This document shows positions 27,480 through 34,589 of a DNA stretch of 46,177 bases, one piece after another. The stretch covers positions 1 through 46,177 of the forward strand of contig JBMOGA010000030.1 of the NCBI GenBank assembly GCA_049318625.1, written 5' to 3'. The first letter of the stretch is position 1. The number at the start of each line of letters is the position of its first letter. Source of the DNA: JBMOGA01 sp049318625. GTDB taxonomy: Bacteria; Pseudomonadota; Alphaproteobacteria; Rhizobiales; Hyphomicrobiaceae. A model generated the notes under the pieces. The model ran no database searches. It was not told where the DNA came from and was given only the letters and a program-made list of their open reading frames with translations. The translations under genes were made by a program, and so were the position numbers.

Positions 27480-28598
27480 ATGACCTCGTCGTCCGCTCGT
27501 ATCGTGGCGACCTACCACGTCCGGAGCGACGCTCAGGCCATCGCGGCGCGCGCCGAGGCGCTGGCGATCGAGCAGAGCATAGAGCTGCCGAGAGGCGTCG
27601 TACGTGAACGCCTGATCGTGGCGGAGATCGCCGGCCGGGTCGAGCAGATCTCCGAGACGTCGCTGGACACGTTCGTGGTCCAGGTCTCGCTGGCGGCCAG
27701 CACCATGCCGCCCGAGGCCGGGCAGTTGATGAACATGCTGTTCGGCAACACCTCGTTGCACGATGACGTCGTACTGGCAGACGTCTCGTTTCCCGACGGC
27801 TACGCGCGGGCCTTTGGCGGGCCGCGGCAGGGACTTGCCGGGTTGCGGGCGGTCGTTGGCGCGGGCAGCCGGCCGCTGACGGCCTCGGCTCTGAAGCCGC
27901 AGGGTCTCGCCACGGCGGAACTCGCACGGCTTGCCGGGGCTATGGCGCGCGGCGGTCTCGATATAGTGAAGGATGACCACGGTCTGGCCGACCAAGCATA
28001 CAGCCCTTTCGCCGCTCGGGTCCCGGCGTGCGCGGCGGCGGTGCGGCAGGCCAACCGGGAGACGGGGCGCCGCACAGTTTATGCGCCGAGCCTCAGTGGC
28101 AACTTGGACCGGTTGCGCGAGCAGGTGAGGCTGGTGCGGGCCGAGGGGCTCTGTGTGGTGCTGGTCGCGCCCATGGTGATCGGCCTTCCGGCCTTCGCTG
28201 CGCTTGTCGAGGAGACGCCCGACGTGGCCTTCCTGGCGCACCCCTCGATGGCAGGCGCCGCGCGAATCACGCCCGATTTGCTGCTCGGGCGTCTGTTCCG
28301 GCTGTTTGGTGCCGATGCCACGATCTTTCCGAATTTCGGCGGCCGGTTCAGCTATTCGACCGAGACGTGCCGACGGATCGCCGAGGCGGCCCTGGCGCCG
28401 TGGGTCGACCAGGGCGATGTCCTGCGCCCGGCGGCCCCCGCGCCGGCCGGCGGCATGACCCTCGAGCGGGTGCCGGAGTTGCTCGACTTCTACGGCCGCG
28501 ACGCCATCCTGCTGATCGGGGGCAGCCTGCTGGCGGCCGGCGATGGTCTGACCGCTGCGGCGGCCAGTTTTCAAGGACGGGTCGAGCGCCATGGCTGA
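27480..28598 (+). CDS. RuBisCO-like protein (form IV RLP)
   Basis: A 372-aa homologue of the RuBisCO large subunit with an N-terminal alpha/beta domain (ARIVATYHVRSDAQAIAARA) and a C-terminal barrel. ALKPQGLA keeps the lysine of RuBisCO K175 (K139). VKDDHGLADQ corresponds to the KDDE carbamylation loop, with K164 and D166 kept but the metal-ligand Glu changed to H167. H254 in AHPSM matches H294. Loop 6 with K334 is missing, so carboxylation is not expected. Known RLPs isomerise or enolise methylthioribulose phosphates or act in apionate catabolism. The overlapping cupin gene favours the R. rubrum-like 5-methylthioribulose-1-phosphate isomerase, by inference. ATG 27480 preferred; 27447 is possible. 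Confidence 0.88.
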   Translation: MTSSSARIVATYHVRSDAQAIAARAEALAIEQSIELPRGVVRERLIVAEIAGRVEQISETSLDTFVVQVSLAASTMPPEAGQLMNMLFGNTSLHDDVVLADVSFPDGYARAFGGPRQGLAGLRAVVGAGSRPLTASALKPQGLATAELARLAGAMARGGLDIVKDDHGLADQAYSPFAARVPACAAAVRQANRETGRRTVYAPSLSGNLDRLREQVRLVRAEGLCVVLVAPMVIGLPAFAALVEETPDVAFLAHPSMAGAARITPDLLLGRLFRLFGADATIFPNFGGRFSYSTETCRRIAEAALAPWVDQGDVLRPAAPAPAGGMTLERVPELLDFYGRDAILLIGGSLLAAGDGLTAAAASFQGRVERHG

Positions 28599-29067
28599 AC
28601 CTGACGAAGCCGGTTGCGGTTCCCACCCGCCGGCGCTGCGTCGCGCGGCGGGGGCTGGGACCTGGGAGCAGGTTCCCGTGCTGGCCTACAAGGAGGATGC
28701 GACAACCCCGTTCAAGGCGGTGACGCGACAGGTCCTGTTCGCCGATGCGGCGCTCGGGTGCGAGTTGCGCTACTTCGAGGTGGCGCCGGCGGGACACTCG
28801 ACGCTCGAGCGGCACGCGCATGTGCACGCGGTCATGATCCACCGGGGCCGCGGCCGGTGCCTGGTGGGGTCCGAGGTGCGCGACGTGGCGGCGGGCGACC
28901 TTGTTTTCATTCCGCCGATGACGTGGCATCAGTTTCGTGCTGCGGCCGACGATTGCCTCGGCTTCCTGTGCATGGTCAATGCGCAGCGCGACAAGCCGCA
29001 GCTGCCGACCGAAGCGGAGCTGGCGGAGCTGCGGGCCGATCCGGCGATTGCCGCCCTGCTGGGCTGA
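28591..29067 (+). CDS. Single-domain cupin, RLP partner; candidate methylthioxylulose-5-phosphate sulfurylase
   Basis: A 158-aa single-cupin protein. Motif 1 is GHSTLERHAHVHAVMIHRGRG with the HxH pair H75/H77; the usual metal-ligand glutamate is not in its normal place, and H79 or H84 may substitute. Motif 2 is GDLVFIPPMTWHQF with H113. The C-terminus is NAQRDKPQLPTEAELAEL. Its ATG lies inside the end of the RLP gene (8-bp overlap), so the two are translationally coupled and likely work in one pathway. In R. rubrum an RLP and a cupin act in sequence to turn a methylthioribulose phosphate into 1-deoxyxylulose 5-phosphate and methanethiol. That match is inferred from gene pairing, not proven. 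Confidence 0.75.
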   Translation: MAEPDEAGCGSHPPALRRAAGAGTWEQVPVLAYKEDATTPFKAVTRQVLFADAALGCELRYFEVAPAGHSTLERHAHVHAVMIHRGRGRCLVGSEVRDVAAGDLVFIPPMTWHQFRAAADDCLGFLCMVNAQRDKPQLPTEAELAELRADPAIAALLG

Positions 29068-29141
29068 CGGCGGCACCAGCCTGGTGCAAGCGAGACTTGC
29101 CATGCTTCTCCGGCACAGTCCGTGCTGGAACGCGCACCGTC

Positions 29142-29513
29142 ATGCTCTATCTCGTCAAGGGCCTGCAGACGGGCCTCGTCGGACCTCTTCCCCTGAACTA
29201 CGACCAGATCGCTTCCGCGATCCGCCGTGTTACGGCTGGCGTCTACGCTATCGGCCATGTCGATTCCGACGATTGTTTTTACATCGAGCGGGTCGGCCGC
29301 AGCGACAGCGACATCCGGCGGGTGCTGCAGGAAACGATCGGGACCGCCTCGCACTTCAAGTATCTCGAGCTGCCGACCGCCGATCAGGCGTTCGCCAAGG
29401 AATGCCTGCTGTTTCACGACTTCAAGCCGCCGGGCAACCGCTGTCATCCCGAGCCGCCGTTTGATTCGGAGCGGGATTGCCCGCGCTGCTTCTTCCCGTT
29501 CCGGGGCGGCTGA
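29142..29513 (+). CDS. Small GIY-YIG-like protein with C-terminal cysteine cluster
   Basis: A 123-aa protein. GVYAIG (33-38), FYIERVGRSDSDIRR (46-60) and the helix AFAKECLLFHDF (84-94, E87) follow the order of GIY-YIG nuclease motifs: first strand GVY, second strand Y-V-G, an arginine, then a glutamate helix. The match is loose, since three residues separate Y and VG. CH (101-102) and CPRC (113-116) near the end could bind zinc. Start ATG 29142 gives MLYLVKGLQTG; the frame is open upstream through the cupin gene. It is 74 bp after the cupin gene and convergent with rsmE (20 bp apart). Activity unknown. Confidence 0.6.
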   Translation: MLYLVKGLQTGLVGPLPLNYDQIASAIRRVTAGVYAIGHVDSDDCFYIERVGRSDSDIRRVLQETIGTASHFKYLELPTADQAFAKECLLFHDFKPPGNRCHPEPPFDSERDCPRCFFPFRGG

Positions 29514-29533
29514 GGCCCCAGCCCCTCCGCCTC

Positions 29534-30277
29534 TCAGCGCCAATCGCCGATTACGGCATCGACCAGCGCCAGCGCGGCAACCGCCGCAGTATCGGCGCGC
29601 ATGATGCGGGGGCCGAGCGCCAGCCTCACGACGCCCGGCCGCGCCAGCAACATCGCCCGCTCCTCAGGCGCGAAGCCGCCTTCGGGGCCGATCAGCACGG
29701 CGACCGGGGCACCGATCGGCAGGGCACTCAGCGCCGCCACCGGGCTTGCGACGTTGGCTGCCTCGTCACAGACGATCAATGTGCGGTCGGCCGGCACGCG
29801 GGTAAGGGCGGCGGGCAGCTTTTCCGGATCGGCGACCGAGGGCAGGCGCAGGATTCCGCATTGTTCGGCCGCCTCGATGACGTTCGCCCGCATCCGCTCG
29901 GTGTTGACGCGCTCGGCGACGGTGTGGCGGGTCAGCACGGGGGCCAGGTGGCGAACGCCGAGTTCGACGGCCTTCTGGACCATGTAGTCGAGGCGGGCGC
30001 GCTTCAGCGGCGCGAACAGATAGTGGATGTCGGGGCCGTTCTCCTGGGGGCGCGCCTGTGCGCCGATGACCAGGCTCGCCGACTTGCGGGTCGGCAGGGC
30101 GAGTTCGGCCCGCCATTCACCATCGCGGCCGTTGAACACCAGAAGACCGGCCCCGGCCTGCAGCCGCAGCACGTTGCAGAGATAGTTCGCCTGCTCGCGC
30201 GTCGCCGGGATCGTGGCGCCCGTGTGCAGTGGCGCATCGAGGAACAGGCGCTGGGACGTGAAATCGTGGATCGGCAT
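29534..30277 (-). CDS. rsmE: 16S rRNA m3U1498 methyltransferase
   Basis: A 247-aa SPOUT methyltransferase that methylates N3 of U1498 in 16S rRNA with SAM. The N-terminal PUA-like domain (residues 1-70, RLFLDAPLHTGATI, YLCNVLRLQAG) is followed by the trefoil-knot domain with LLFAPLKRARLDYMVQKAVE-like and KAVELGV segments, VLIGPEGGFAPEE and LGPRIMRADTA. The last motif is usually LGPRILRTETA, a mild variation. Length fits. ATG 30277 is the family start; the frame is open to 30484 but that part overlaps the ubiA promoter. Divergent from ubiA with 133 bp between, as in many rhizobial genomes. Confidence 0.92.
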   Translation of the reverse strand: MPIHDFTSQRLFLDAPLHTGATIPATREQANYLCNVLRLQAGAGLLVFNGRDGEWRAELALPTRKSASLVIGAQARPQENGPDIHYLFAPLKRARLDYMVQKAVELGVRHLAPVLTRHTVAERVNTERMRANVIEAAEQCGILRLPSVADPEKLPAALTRVPADRTLIVCDEAANVASPVAALSALPIGAPVAVLIGPEGGFAPEERAMLLARPGVVRLALGPRIMRADTAAVAALALVDAVIGDWR

Positions 30278-30410
30278 CCCTGCTTGAAAGCCGGTATTCG
30301 ACGGCGCGTCAAATGGCGGATGGCGCTCCGCTGACGCACGCGCCGCTTCACGCGATGCCCGCGCGCGGCTAGGACTGGGGGCATCGCCATGATCTCGCGG
30401 GCCAGCCGAT

Positions 30411-31358
30411 ATGTCGTCGTTCCGAGATGCCGTCCTCGTCGATGCCGCGCCGGACAACTGGGTCGACCGGTGGGCGCCGCGCATAGGTCGGCCCTATCTG
30501 AAGCTGATGCGTGCGGATCGGCCGATCGGCACCTGGCTTTTGCTCATTCCGTGCTGGTGGGCGCAGGGCCTCGCCGAAATCGCGACCGGCGCGGGGATGC
30601 CGAACCCGTGGTTCCTCGTGCTGTTCGCCATCGGCGCCTTCGTGATGCGGGGGGCCGGCTGCACTTACAACGACATCGTCGATCGCCATTACGACGCCCG
30701 CGTCGCCCGGACCGCGCTGCGGCCGATCCCGGCGGGGCTCGTGACGGCCCGGCAGGCCTTCGTGTTCGCCATCGCGCTGTCGCTGGTCGGTTTCGTGGTG
30801 CTGATCCAGTTCAATCTCACGACGGTGATCGTCGGCATCGGCTCGCTCGGGCTCATCGCCATCTACCCGTTCATGAAGCGGGTGACCCACTGGCCGCAGG
30901 CGGTGCTGGGTCTGACGTTCAAATGGGGGGCACTGGTCGGCTGGACGGCGGTGACCGGCAACCTCGGTCTGCCGATGCTGGCCCTGTACGTGGCCTGCAT
31001 CCTCTGGACGATCGGCTACGACACGATCTATGCGCATCAGGACAAGGAGGACGACGCGGTCCTCGGCCTCAAATCGACCGCGTTGAAGTTCGGCGCGCAG
31101 ACCAAGCCGTGGCTGGTCGGGTTCTACGTTGCGGCGCTGGCGGCGATGGGGGTAGCCGTCGTGCTGGCCGGGGCGACACGGGGGCCGGTGCTGGTGGGGC
31201 TGGCGCTGGCGGCGCTGCACGGGGCCTGGCAGATCCGGACGCTCGATATCTCGGACGCTGCGAATTGTCTGCACCGGTTCCGGTCCAATCGGGATCTCGG
31301 TCTGATCGTCTATGGCGCGATGGTGATCGAAATGCTGCTGGGCCCCGCGCCGGCCTGA
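30411..31358 (+). CDS. ubiA: 4-hydroxybenzoate polyprenyltransferase
   Basis: A 315-aa inner-membrane prenyltransferase joining the polyprenyl tail to 4-hydroxybenzoate in ubiquinone synthesis. Two Asp-rich motifs bind Mg-prenyl diphosphate: GCTYNDIVDRHYDARVARTA (near residue 85) and GYDTIYAHQDKEDD (near 203). About eight or nine hydrophobic helices are visible, and RPIGTWLLLIPCWWA near the N-terminus is typical of UbiA. ATG 30411 gives the usual short hydrophilic N-terminus. Confidence 0.94.
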   Translation: MSSFRDAVLVDAAPDNWVDRWAPRIGRPYLKLMRADRPIGTWLLLIPCWWAQGLAEIATGAGMPNPWFLVLFAIGAFVMRGAGCTYNDIVDRHYDARVARTALRPIPAGLVTARQAFVFAIALSLVGFVVLIQFNLTTVIVGIGSLGLIAIYPFMKRVTHWPQAVLGLTFKWGALVGWTAVTGNLGLPMLALYVACILWTIGYDTIYAHQDKEDDAVLGLKSTALKFGAQTKPWLVGFYVAALAAMGVAVVLAGATRGPVLVGLALAALHGAWQIRTLDISDAANCLHRFRSNRDLGLIVYGAMVIEMLLGPAPA

Positions 31359-31417
31359 GGTGGAGCAAGGCCCCGGTTGCGCGCGGGCTTCGCGGCCCGA
31401 TCGGTGCCGGCCTTCGC

Positions 31418-31447
31418 TTGTCGAGCCCTGTGCAAGGCTCTTATGGA
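31418..31447 (+). promoter_or_regulatory. Possible sigma70-type promoter for the DUF4170/ABC transporter genes
   Basis: TTGTCG (31418-31423), 18-bp spacer, TATGGA (31442-31447) in the 215-bp gap after ubiA. It is a partial match to consensus and lies about 125 bp before the DUF4170 start. Suggestive only. Confidence 0.25.
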
Positions 31448-31573
31448 ACAACTTGGTGCACGGCCGGTTGGCAGGCTGCCTCGCCGGCAGGCGTTTGAGT
31501 GACCGTGGCGACGCCACGCTTGCGCGGCAGGCCCGGTTCAGGCAGCAACGTCGCGGTGCACAGCTATGGATCG

Positions 31574-31843
31574 ATGCTCATGAGCCCTTCGGATACCCCT
31601 GGCAAGCAGCTCCTCCACCTCGTGTTCGGCGGCGAACTGGTGTCGCTGGAGAGCGTCGAGTTCCGCGACCTGGATAAACTCGACATCGTCGGCATCTACC
31701 CCAACTATGCCGAGGCCTACAGGGCCTGGAAGAGCGCGGCGCAGCGGACGGTGGACAATGCGCAGATGCGCTATTTCATCGTTCACATGCATCGCCTGCT
31801 CGACCCCGTGGTGACCGGGGACGGCACGTCGCGGAAATCGTGA
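31574..31843 (+). CDS. DUF4170 family small protein
   Basis: An 89-aa soluble protein with the DUF4170 pattern: QLLHLVFGGEL, VGIYPNYAEAYRAWKSAAQR, TVDNAQMRYFIVHMHRLLDP. The family is alphaproteobacterial and is typically found just upstream of a lipid-exporting ABC transporter and LPS genes, as here. Its role is unknown. Start could be ATG 31574 or 31580; the frame is open to 31499. It is 25 bp upstream of the ABC transporter gene and likely shares its mRNA. Confidence 0.85.
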   Translation: MLMSPSDTPGKQLLHLVFGGELVSLESVEFRDLDKLDIVGIYPNYAEAYRAWKSAAQRTVDNAQMRYFIVHMHRLLDPVVTGDGTSRKS

Positions 31844-31868
31844 TGCTCCGGCGCGGGTACGCGTGGTG

Positions 31869-33665
31869 ATGACGGCGGCGGGCAAGAAGTCCGTGCGGAT
31901 CGCTGCGCGGACGCGGGGGCTGCTCGGGCGCTTCCTCGGCGATTGGGTGTGGCCGCGCTGGCGCGCGCTGATCGGCGCGCTGGCGTTGACCGCTTGCCTC
32001 GCCGCGGCCACCGGCGCCTACCCGATGATTATCAAGCTGAGCTTCGACACCCTGATGAAGGGTGACAGCGGCGTGCTGCTGACCGTGCTCGTGGCGATCG
32101 TGGTCATCACCTGCGTGCGGAGCTTCTTCCTGTATCTTCAGACGGTTGCCACCAACCGGATCGTGATGGGGCTGTCGAACGACCTTCAGAAGAAGGTGTT
32201 CGCCCACCTCGTCGCCGCCGATTTCGCGAGGCTGACGCGCGACGCGCCGGGCCAGCTCGTCTCCCGGCTGACCAACGACATCGGCTACGTGCAGGTGGCG
32301 GGAACGGCGGCGCTGAACACGGCAGTGCGCGACACGCTGTCGATCTGTGCGCTGCTGGCGTCGATGATCTGGCTCGACTGGCTGATGTCTCTGATCGTGC
32401 TGGTCGTCTATCCGATAGCCGCCTTGCCCGTGGCCTCGATCAGTCAGCGTCTGCGCAAGGTTGCCAAGCGGACGCAGTCCGAGCTCGGCGACATGACCTC
32501 GCTGCTCACCGAGCAGTTGTCGAGCCCAAGGCTCATCAAAACCTATGGCCTGGAAGGTTACGCCGTCGGACGGGTCGACCGCAGCTTCGACGATGTCCTG
32601 GATCTCAAGCTCAAGGCGGTGAAGGCGCGGGCCCGGCTCGATCCGATGCTCGAGGCGCTGGGCGGAATCGCGGTGGCCGGCGTGATCGGCTTTGCCTACT
32701 GGCGGATCGCCAGCGGTATTTCGACCGTCGGTGACTTCATGGGGTTCGTCAGCGCCTTGTTGATGGCGGCGCAGCCGATCCGCGGGCTCGGCAACCTGTC
32801 CAGCCGTGTCAACGAAGGCCTGGCGGCGGTCGAGCGGTTCTACGAGGTGCTCGACGAAGCGCCACTGATTCAGGACCGCCCGGGCGCCCGGCCGTTGGAG
32901 GTCAAGACGGGGCAGATCCGGTTCGAGGCCGTGACGTTTGCCTATGGACCGGCCATGCCGGCGGTCCGCGACCTCGACCTCGACGTGACGGGCGGCACGA
33001 CGGTGGCTCTGGTCGGTCGCTCCGGAGCCGGCAAGTCGACCGTCATCAATCTCGTGCCGCGACTGTTCGATGTCGGGGCGGGCCGCATCCTGATCGACGG
33101 GCAGAACGTGCGCGAGGTGACGCTCGAAAGCCTGCGCCGCTCGATCGCCATCGTCAGTCAGGACGTGACGCTGCTGGACGACACGATCCGCGCCAACATC
33201 GCGCTCGGCCGGCTCGGTGCCAGCACGGCCGAGATCGAGCGGGCTGCCGAGGCGGCGGCGGCGCATCGCTTCATCATCGAACAGCCGCAAGGATACGAGA
33301 CGCGGATCGGTGATGGCGGGACGCGTCTGTCGGGCGGCCAGCGCCAGCGCATCGCGCTCGCCCGCGCGATCCTGCGCGACGCGCCGATCCTGTTGCTCGA
33401 CGAGGCGACGTCGGCGCTCGATTCGGAATCCGAAAGGCTGGTGCAGGACGCACTCGCAAAGTTCACGCGAAACCGTACGACGCTGGTCATCGCCCATCGG
33501 CTCGCGACGGTTCGCCAGGCCGATCTCATCTGCGTGCTGGATGGCGGTACGATCATCGAACGCGGAACGCACGACGAGTTGTTCGGCCGGGGTGGTCTTT
33601 ATGCGGATCTGTGCCGGCACCAGTTGGTCGAGACGAGTCCTGGCGAGGAGACCACGATCCGCTGA
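31869..33665 (+). CDS. MsbA-like lipid/LPS exporter, ABC half-transporter
   Basis: A 598-aa fused permease-ATPase working as a homodimer. Six membrane helices occupy about 30-310, including the conserved TRDAPGQLVSRLTNDIGYVQ cytosolic loop. The ATPase has Walker A GRSGAGKST (about 383-391), signature LSGGQRQRIALARA (about 488), Walker B ILLLDEATSALDSE and the H-loop IAHRLATVR. By family and context (DUF4170 upstream, waaA and lpxK downstream) it is expected to flip lipid A-core to the periplasmic leaflet. ATG 31869 is preferred; two in-frame GTGs lie just before it. It ends 9 bp from the convergent phosphatase gene. Confidence 0.85.
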   Translation: MTAAGKKSVRIAARTRGLLGRFLGDWVWPRWRALIGALALTACLAAATGAYPMIIKLSFDTLMKGDSGVLLTVLVAIVVITCVRSFFLYLQTVATNRIVMGLSNDLQKKVFAHLVAADFARLTRDAPGQLVSRLTNDIGYVQVAGTAALNTAVRDTLSICALLASMIWLDWLMSLIVLVVYPIAALPVASISQRLRKVAKRTQSELGDMTSLLTEQLSSPRLIKTYGLEGYAVGRVDRSFDDVLDLKLKAVKARARLDPMLEALGGIAVAGVIGFAYWRIASGISTVGDFMGFVSALLMAAQPIRGLGNLSSRVNEGLAAVERFYEVLDEAPLIQDRPGARPLEVKTGQIRFEAVTFAYGPAMPAVRDLDLDVTGGTTVALVGRSGAGKSTVINLVPRLFDVGAGRILIDGQNVREVTLESLRRSIAIVSQDVTLLDDTIRANIALGRLGASTAEIERAAEAAAAHRFIIEQPQGYETRIGDGGTRLSGGQRQRIALARAILRDAPILLLDEATSALDSESERLVQDALAKFTRNRTTLVIAHRLATVRQADLICVLDGGTIIERGTHDELFGRGGLYADLCRHQLVETSPGEETTIR

Positions 33666-33674
33666 GCGTGCGGG

Positions 33675-34412
33675 CTATTCGCGCTGCAGGACGGTATCGA
33701 CGATCCGGTTGGCGAACGAACTCGACGTGAAGCTCTGTTTGACGCTGTCGGGATCGTAGACCGTATCGACCCACTCCATGAACGGCATCGGCCTCACGGC
33801 GGAGTCGGCGAGATAGCGTTCGAAGAACGCGTCGAGGATGCCGGTATCGGCCTGTCGGATATGGCCATAGCGCAGCGAAAGCTGGTTCTTCGCCTCTGCG
33901 ATCGGAACGCCGCAGCGGAAATGCAGGAACAGCACGCTCATCAGGCCGGCGCGGTCCGCCCCCGACTTGCAGTGCATGACCATGGGATAAGCGATGCGAT
34001 CGAACAGATCGCGGGCGGCCCTGATTTCCTCGCGTGTCGGTGCGGCACGCGAGCGCACCTGGAAGTCGACCAGTTGAAGGCCGTGGCGCCGGCAGGCCGC
34101 CGCTTCGAGCCAATAGCTGCCCGACATGTGCGGGCCGCGCAGGTTGACGATGGTGCGCACGCCGCGGCGTGCAAAGCCGGCGATCTGGTGCGGGGCGGGC
34201 TGCGCCGACCGCCACACGCCATCTTCGAGTTTGTGGCGGTTGAGGTAGAGCAGCCGGAACACACCGTGATCGAACACGAGCATGTCGATATAGCTCGCGG
34301 TCGGTCCCAGCAGCCGGCGTGCCCACGTCGGCGATCGCTCGGCGAGCGCGGTCCGCGACGCATGCGTGACACGCTTGATCGCGCGCCGCAGACCTTTGGC
34401 GAATTTCCCCAT
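33675..34412 (-). CDS. Dual-specificity/tyrosine phosphatase-like protein in the LPS cluster
   Basis: A 245-aa protein with the cysteine-phosphatase P-loop VMHCKSGADRAGL: nucleophile C148 and phosphate-binding R154 in the CX5R motif. Upstream, YLNRHKLEDGVWRSAQP and GVRTIVNLRGPHMSGSYWLE form the usual substrate-side strands of DSP-type enzymes. The N-terminus is basic (MGKFAKGLRRAIKRVTHAS). No signal peptide or membrane helix is evident. The gene sits between an MsbA-like transporter and the DUF374-WaaA fusion, on the opposite strand, so a phospholipid or lipid A phosphate substrate is conceivable, but a protein or inositol phosphate substrate is equally possible. Confidence 0.82.
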   Translation of the reverse strand: MGKFAKGLRRAIKRVTHASRTALAERSPTWARRLLGPTASYIDMLVFDHGVFRLLYLNRHKLEDGVWRSAQPAPHQIAGFARRGVRTIVNLRGPHMSGSYWLEAAACRRHGLQLVDFQVRSRAAPTREEIRAARDLFDRIAYPMVMHCKSGADRAGLMSVLFLHFRCGVPIAEAKNQLSLRYGHIRQADTGILDAFFERYLADSAVRPMPFMEWVDTVYDPDSVKQSFTSSSFANRIVDTVLQRE

Positions 34413-34497
34413 TCGACCTGTGCGCTGAGTGGCTCGGGCCCGCTTGCCGGGAACATGCCTCCGGAACGCGCCGACCGTGCATCGGGCGCGGTCCCGG

Positions 34498-34525
34498 TTT
34501 GCATTCGTGTGTTATCCGCTATAGA
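34498..34525 (+). promoter_or_regulatory. Possible promoter for the DUF374-waaA gene
   Basis: TTTGCA (34498-34503), 16-bp spacer, TATAGA (34520-34525), about 65 bp before the start codon in a divergent gap of 177 bp. The surrounding GTGTTATCCGCTATAGACA is clearly AT-richer than its flanks. Confidence 0.4.
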
Positions 34526-34589
34526 CACGGCCTTCAAGAGGGGCCTCGAGGAACGCGGGCCGTCAGCCCGTTTCACTTGCTCGGCAAAC

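Noticed and set aside
27480..28598. Functional CO2-fixing RuBisCO
   Set aside because: The KDDE glutamate and the loop-6 lysine are missing, the protein is short, and no small subunit or phosphoribulokinase gene is present.
33861..34589. N-terminal extension of the DUF374-WaaA protein
   Set aside because: The open frame continues upstream but runs antisense to the phosphatase gene and through the promoter region; the DUF374 domain begins right after ATG 34590.
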